Notes under the pieces: generated by a model | What the model was told of the DNA's origin: nothing | What the model saw: the letters and a program-made list of their open reading frames with translations, nothing else | Database searches by the model: none | Part shown: positions 61,481-64,000 of the stretch, piece after piece | Numbering within the stretch: position 1 is the first letter of the stretch | How the letters are laid out: every line of letters starts with the position of its first letter | Assembly: GCF_022539315.1 (NCBI RefSeq) | Contig: NC_066327.1 | Coordinates: forward strand, 13,122,995-13,186,994 | Direction: 5' to 3' | DNA length: 64,000 nucleotides | Source: Serinus canaria | Lineage: Eukaryota; Chordata; Aves; Passeriformes; Fringillidae | Position numbers and translations under genes: made by a program

Positions 61481-62670
61481 TTGCCAACTGGCCGGGAGCA
61501 CCTCCAGCTCCGGGTCTGCCTCCACGGCGGGTGGGGGAGCTGCTCTGGGGGTGTCCAGGCTGCAGCTGGTGATTGCCTGGGAGGAGAAAGGGATGGGGAC
61601 AACTTTCTGAAGGGTCCTTCAAGGATCTTTTCCAGCAGTCTCCTCACTGCCAGTGCTGGGTGCAGCTGATCAGCTCCCTCTCTCCCTCTCTCCCCCTCTC
61701 TCTCTCCAGCCACCCCCCGGAGCACCAGGCAGCCCCTGAACTCTGCAGTCAGGCAGGGGAAAAGTGGGAAGCCAGGTCCAGGTTACACTAATTCATTCCA
61801 GGCAGACCAAAGGGCTGTTCTTAAAAAATGCATGTTGGTGTGGGAGTGAAACAGAAAAGACTTGTTGTACTCAGGACTGAGGTCTGCAAGATTCTAAAAT
61901 GCAGAGGAAATTTTCCGCCTGTCTTTTTGCATTGGCCAGTGCTTACTTCTACTTCTGTAAGCATTTGAGCATTCTGTAAGCATGTGAGTAAAAGAAAATA
62001 CCATTTTTAACACTCCTTCAAGACATAAACGCTGTTTCTTAGATTTGTGTCTAGTGTATAGCCAGTAGAGAGAAATCATTTTTCATTCTCCTTTTCTGTG
62101 GCATGAGATCTAATAGTAACTTCAGATGCTTAAAAATTTGTGCATTTACTTTTAAGGCAATAAGACAGAGCCATTTATCCCCACAAAAGAAGTCCTAGTA
62201 AATTTTGGCAGTTAGTGTTTTTATCCTAATACACATTCCTTATTATCATTTCTTACGGGAATGGAGGTAATTTGCCTACTTAATGTTATCTTTAGTAAAT
62301 CTAAATAAAAGGAACTTGAGCAAGATCTCCTGTGGCTCTGTGGTAGATTTATGCTTCCTGTGCCACAGCCATGGAATGCAGGAGTGATGTTGGTAAAGAA
62401 TTTTGTATTTTGCTCCAAGAGCTTTTGATGTGCATAATTCTTACTGGCATGGGCTGCAGCTTAAATTCAGGATGGTTTTAAAGAGCACCAGCAGTAGCCT
62501 TTGGCAAATAGAGAGCATGGAGAAAGGATGAATTGTTTATACTTTGGTGTCAGAGCTTAGACCAGATTAGAGTTTGGGTCCAGTGGAGTAGCTGTTGATA
62601 ATTTGAAGGAATTAATAAGTACCATTAGTGCAGTGACATGTAAATAATGCAGTATGTGCAAAGCATTATT
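61481..62670. other. GC-richer patch then AT-rich non-coding sequence
   Basis: 61485-61530 has several CpGs and is the most CpG-dense spot noticed, but it is far too short for a CpG island. After 61.8 kb the sequence is AT-rich and unremarkable. Frames of 82 codons (minus) and 72 codons (plus) overlap the patch. Confidence 0.5.
61674..61707. repeat. 34-bp CT-rich tract ending in CAG
   Basis: Pure pyrimidine run made of CTCCCTCTCTCC-type units, followed by AG. It resembles a 3' splice acceptor or a simple (CT)n repeat. No exon is recognised immediately downstream, although a GT-containing stretch occurs about 75 bp later. Confidence 0.85.
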
Positions 62671-62675
62671 GAATG

Positions 62676-62714
62676 AAAAAACAAAAACCAAACAACAACA
62701 ACAACAAAAAAAAA
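62676..62714 (+). repeat. (CAA)n / A-rich simple repeat
   Basis: A-rich run containing five consecutive CAA-type units (around 62691-62706) and ending in a run of nine A. Simple sequence; could be a degraded retroposon tail, but no body is recognised upstream. Confidence 0.9.
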
Positions 62715-64000
62715 TCACCCAAAGAACCCAAAATCCAAGTAGTATGTGAACCTGTGAATGTTTTTGGTGTTTTCTTGAAATAAGAGAGATTTTAACTAGT
62801 AGAAAGCTTTTCTCACGTAGTCTCCATGACTTGGCAAATTCTGGCTCACAGTTGCTCAGACTGAAACACTCTGTATGGACTGTCCCTGCCTCCCTTAAAT
62901 GGGAGCCTGCAGGGAAAGGAAAACATTTACTAGACCCCACCTGTTGCACTGATAAATCAGAAACCTCAGCAGCCTCACTGGAAATCTCCTCACCTTTGCA
63001 TTGGTGTGTTCAGCCCTGGGACTGAATTAAATAACTGCATGTGAGTTAATTGCTATCAGTTTGTGTATTGTTTGGTGCTGAAATCATTGGGTGATAAAGT
63101 AGGAGCTGCAAAAGAGTAGCTAACAACTAAAAGAAGTTGTTTGGCACCTTCAAGCTGATCTTTCCTGTGTATTTCACGTGTCACACAGGGAAACTTGGGA
63201 CAAAAGGCACAGCAGTGAGTGAGTTCAGCACGGGAGCATTTAGGAGGAAGCAAAAGCAAACCAGAAAAATGCTGGCATTTGTGCATTGTCCACCACAAAA
63301 TCTCTTTATGGCTCTGCTGTAGCTCTTAGTTTCCCTTCATCATAAACCAGAATAGATTAATTTCTCCAGCTGTGTAGATTGTAGAGCAGTACGAGTAGTT
63401 TTATGTTCAAGTTTAATGCAGTAATCAGTCTTTTAGAGGATGATAAGCAATAAACAGCATGCAATATTTGAAGACAGATGCCCTACCATGACCTACAGGA
63501 GGGTGGTTGTGGCAGAACGGCCAAAACATTGCTAAAATGCTTAATATTTAATTTGAAAGTTATGAAAGGTATTATGCTGTTGAGCGATTAACAGCGACCC
63601 CACTGAGACAAACCATTTTTACCAGACACAAGTAATTTCTTCTGGCCTCTTGTCTTCAAAAGAGATGAGAAAAGCAAACATTTTGCAAAGATGATGCATG
63701 AATATAAAATTTAGTAGGAATTAAACAATCAGCTTGACCCTGTGTTAATCTGTGTGTGTGACACAGCTTCGAAGAGCCCCAACTCCATCTCAGAGCAGCA
63801 GAAGCTCTAAGAATAGAAAACATCCTTTCATGTCTGTTTGGAACCTGTGGTTGATTCTGATTCAGCTGCCATTGTCATTCTTTTGTGTTTGTTTTCTGTA
63901 AATGTTTCTGTGCTCAAGCTCTGTTAATGAAATTACATCCAGGAAGTAAATATTTATCTAAAATAGTCACGAAAATCAGATTGCGAGTCCCATAATAACT
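62715..64000. other. Non-coding sequence to window end
   Basis: No gene recognised. The section 63400-63600 is AT-rich, repeat-free and holds scattered CpGs (GCGATTAACAGCGACC near 63583-63598), an appearance seen in conserved non-coding DNA, but this is impression only. Confidence 0.5.

Noticed and set aside
61485..61530. CpG island
   Set aside because: CpG density is raised over only about 50 bp, far below any island length.
1..64000. CRISPR array, prophage, operon, tRNA or rRNA gene
   Set aside because: No regularly spaced repeats, no bacterial-style gene packing and no recognisable RNA gene; the CR1 fragments indicate a bird genome.

Overview
The window looks like ordinary non-coding DNA from a bird nuclear genome. 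The main evidence is several 5'-truncated CR1 LINE fragments with the avian 3' end. Two weak MIR-like SINE remnants fit an amniote background. The sequence is AT-leaning and CpG-poor, full of homopolymer runs. The only open frames are short and overlapping, and none has a domain I recognise. I found no protein-coding exon, rRNA, tRNA, CRISPR array, operon or other prokaryotic or organellar feature. It is probably intergenic or inside a large intron. I cannot name the species or the neighbouring genes; a neoavian bird is a guess from the CR1 types.

Layout: 1-2.4 kb is plain single-copy sequence. At 2.44-4.69 kb there is an inverted duplication: two arms of about 300 bp, roughly 90% identical by eye, separated by 1.64 kb. 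A 10-bp-stem hairpin lies near 8.0 kb. The stretch at 11.1-11.3 kb looks like a conserved homeodomain-type regulatory element. At 13.3 kb there is a perfect 23-unit (GGAAT) array and at 14.2 kb an exact 62-bp tandem duplication. A 31-bp near-palindrome lies at 16.8 kb.

Interspersed repeats lie mainly in the middle. CR1 pieces are at 22.95, 27.76 and 32.58 kb, a much older CR1-like piece is at 48.8 kb, and two short CR1 3' tails are near 52.1 kb. MIR-like pieces are at 23.5 and 25.0 kb. A 46-bp pure pyrimidine tract ends in AG at 30.0 kb and a 34-bp one ends in CAG at 61.7 kb. The stretch at 61.16-61.48 kb is a second candidate regulatory element with overlapping FOX-like and ATF/CREB-like sites.

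No genes here can be said to work together. The observations most worth checking are the inverted duplication, the GGAAT array, the 62-bp duplication and the two candidate regulatory elements. I did not find a convincing undescribed biological system.
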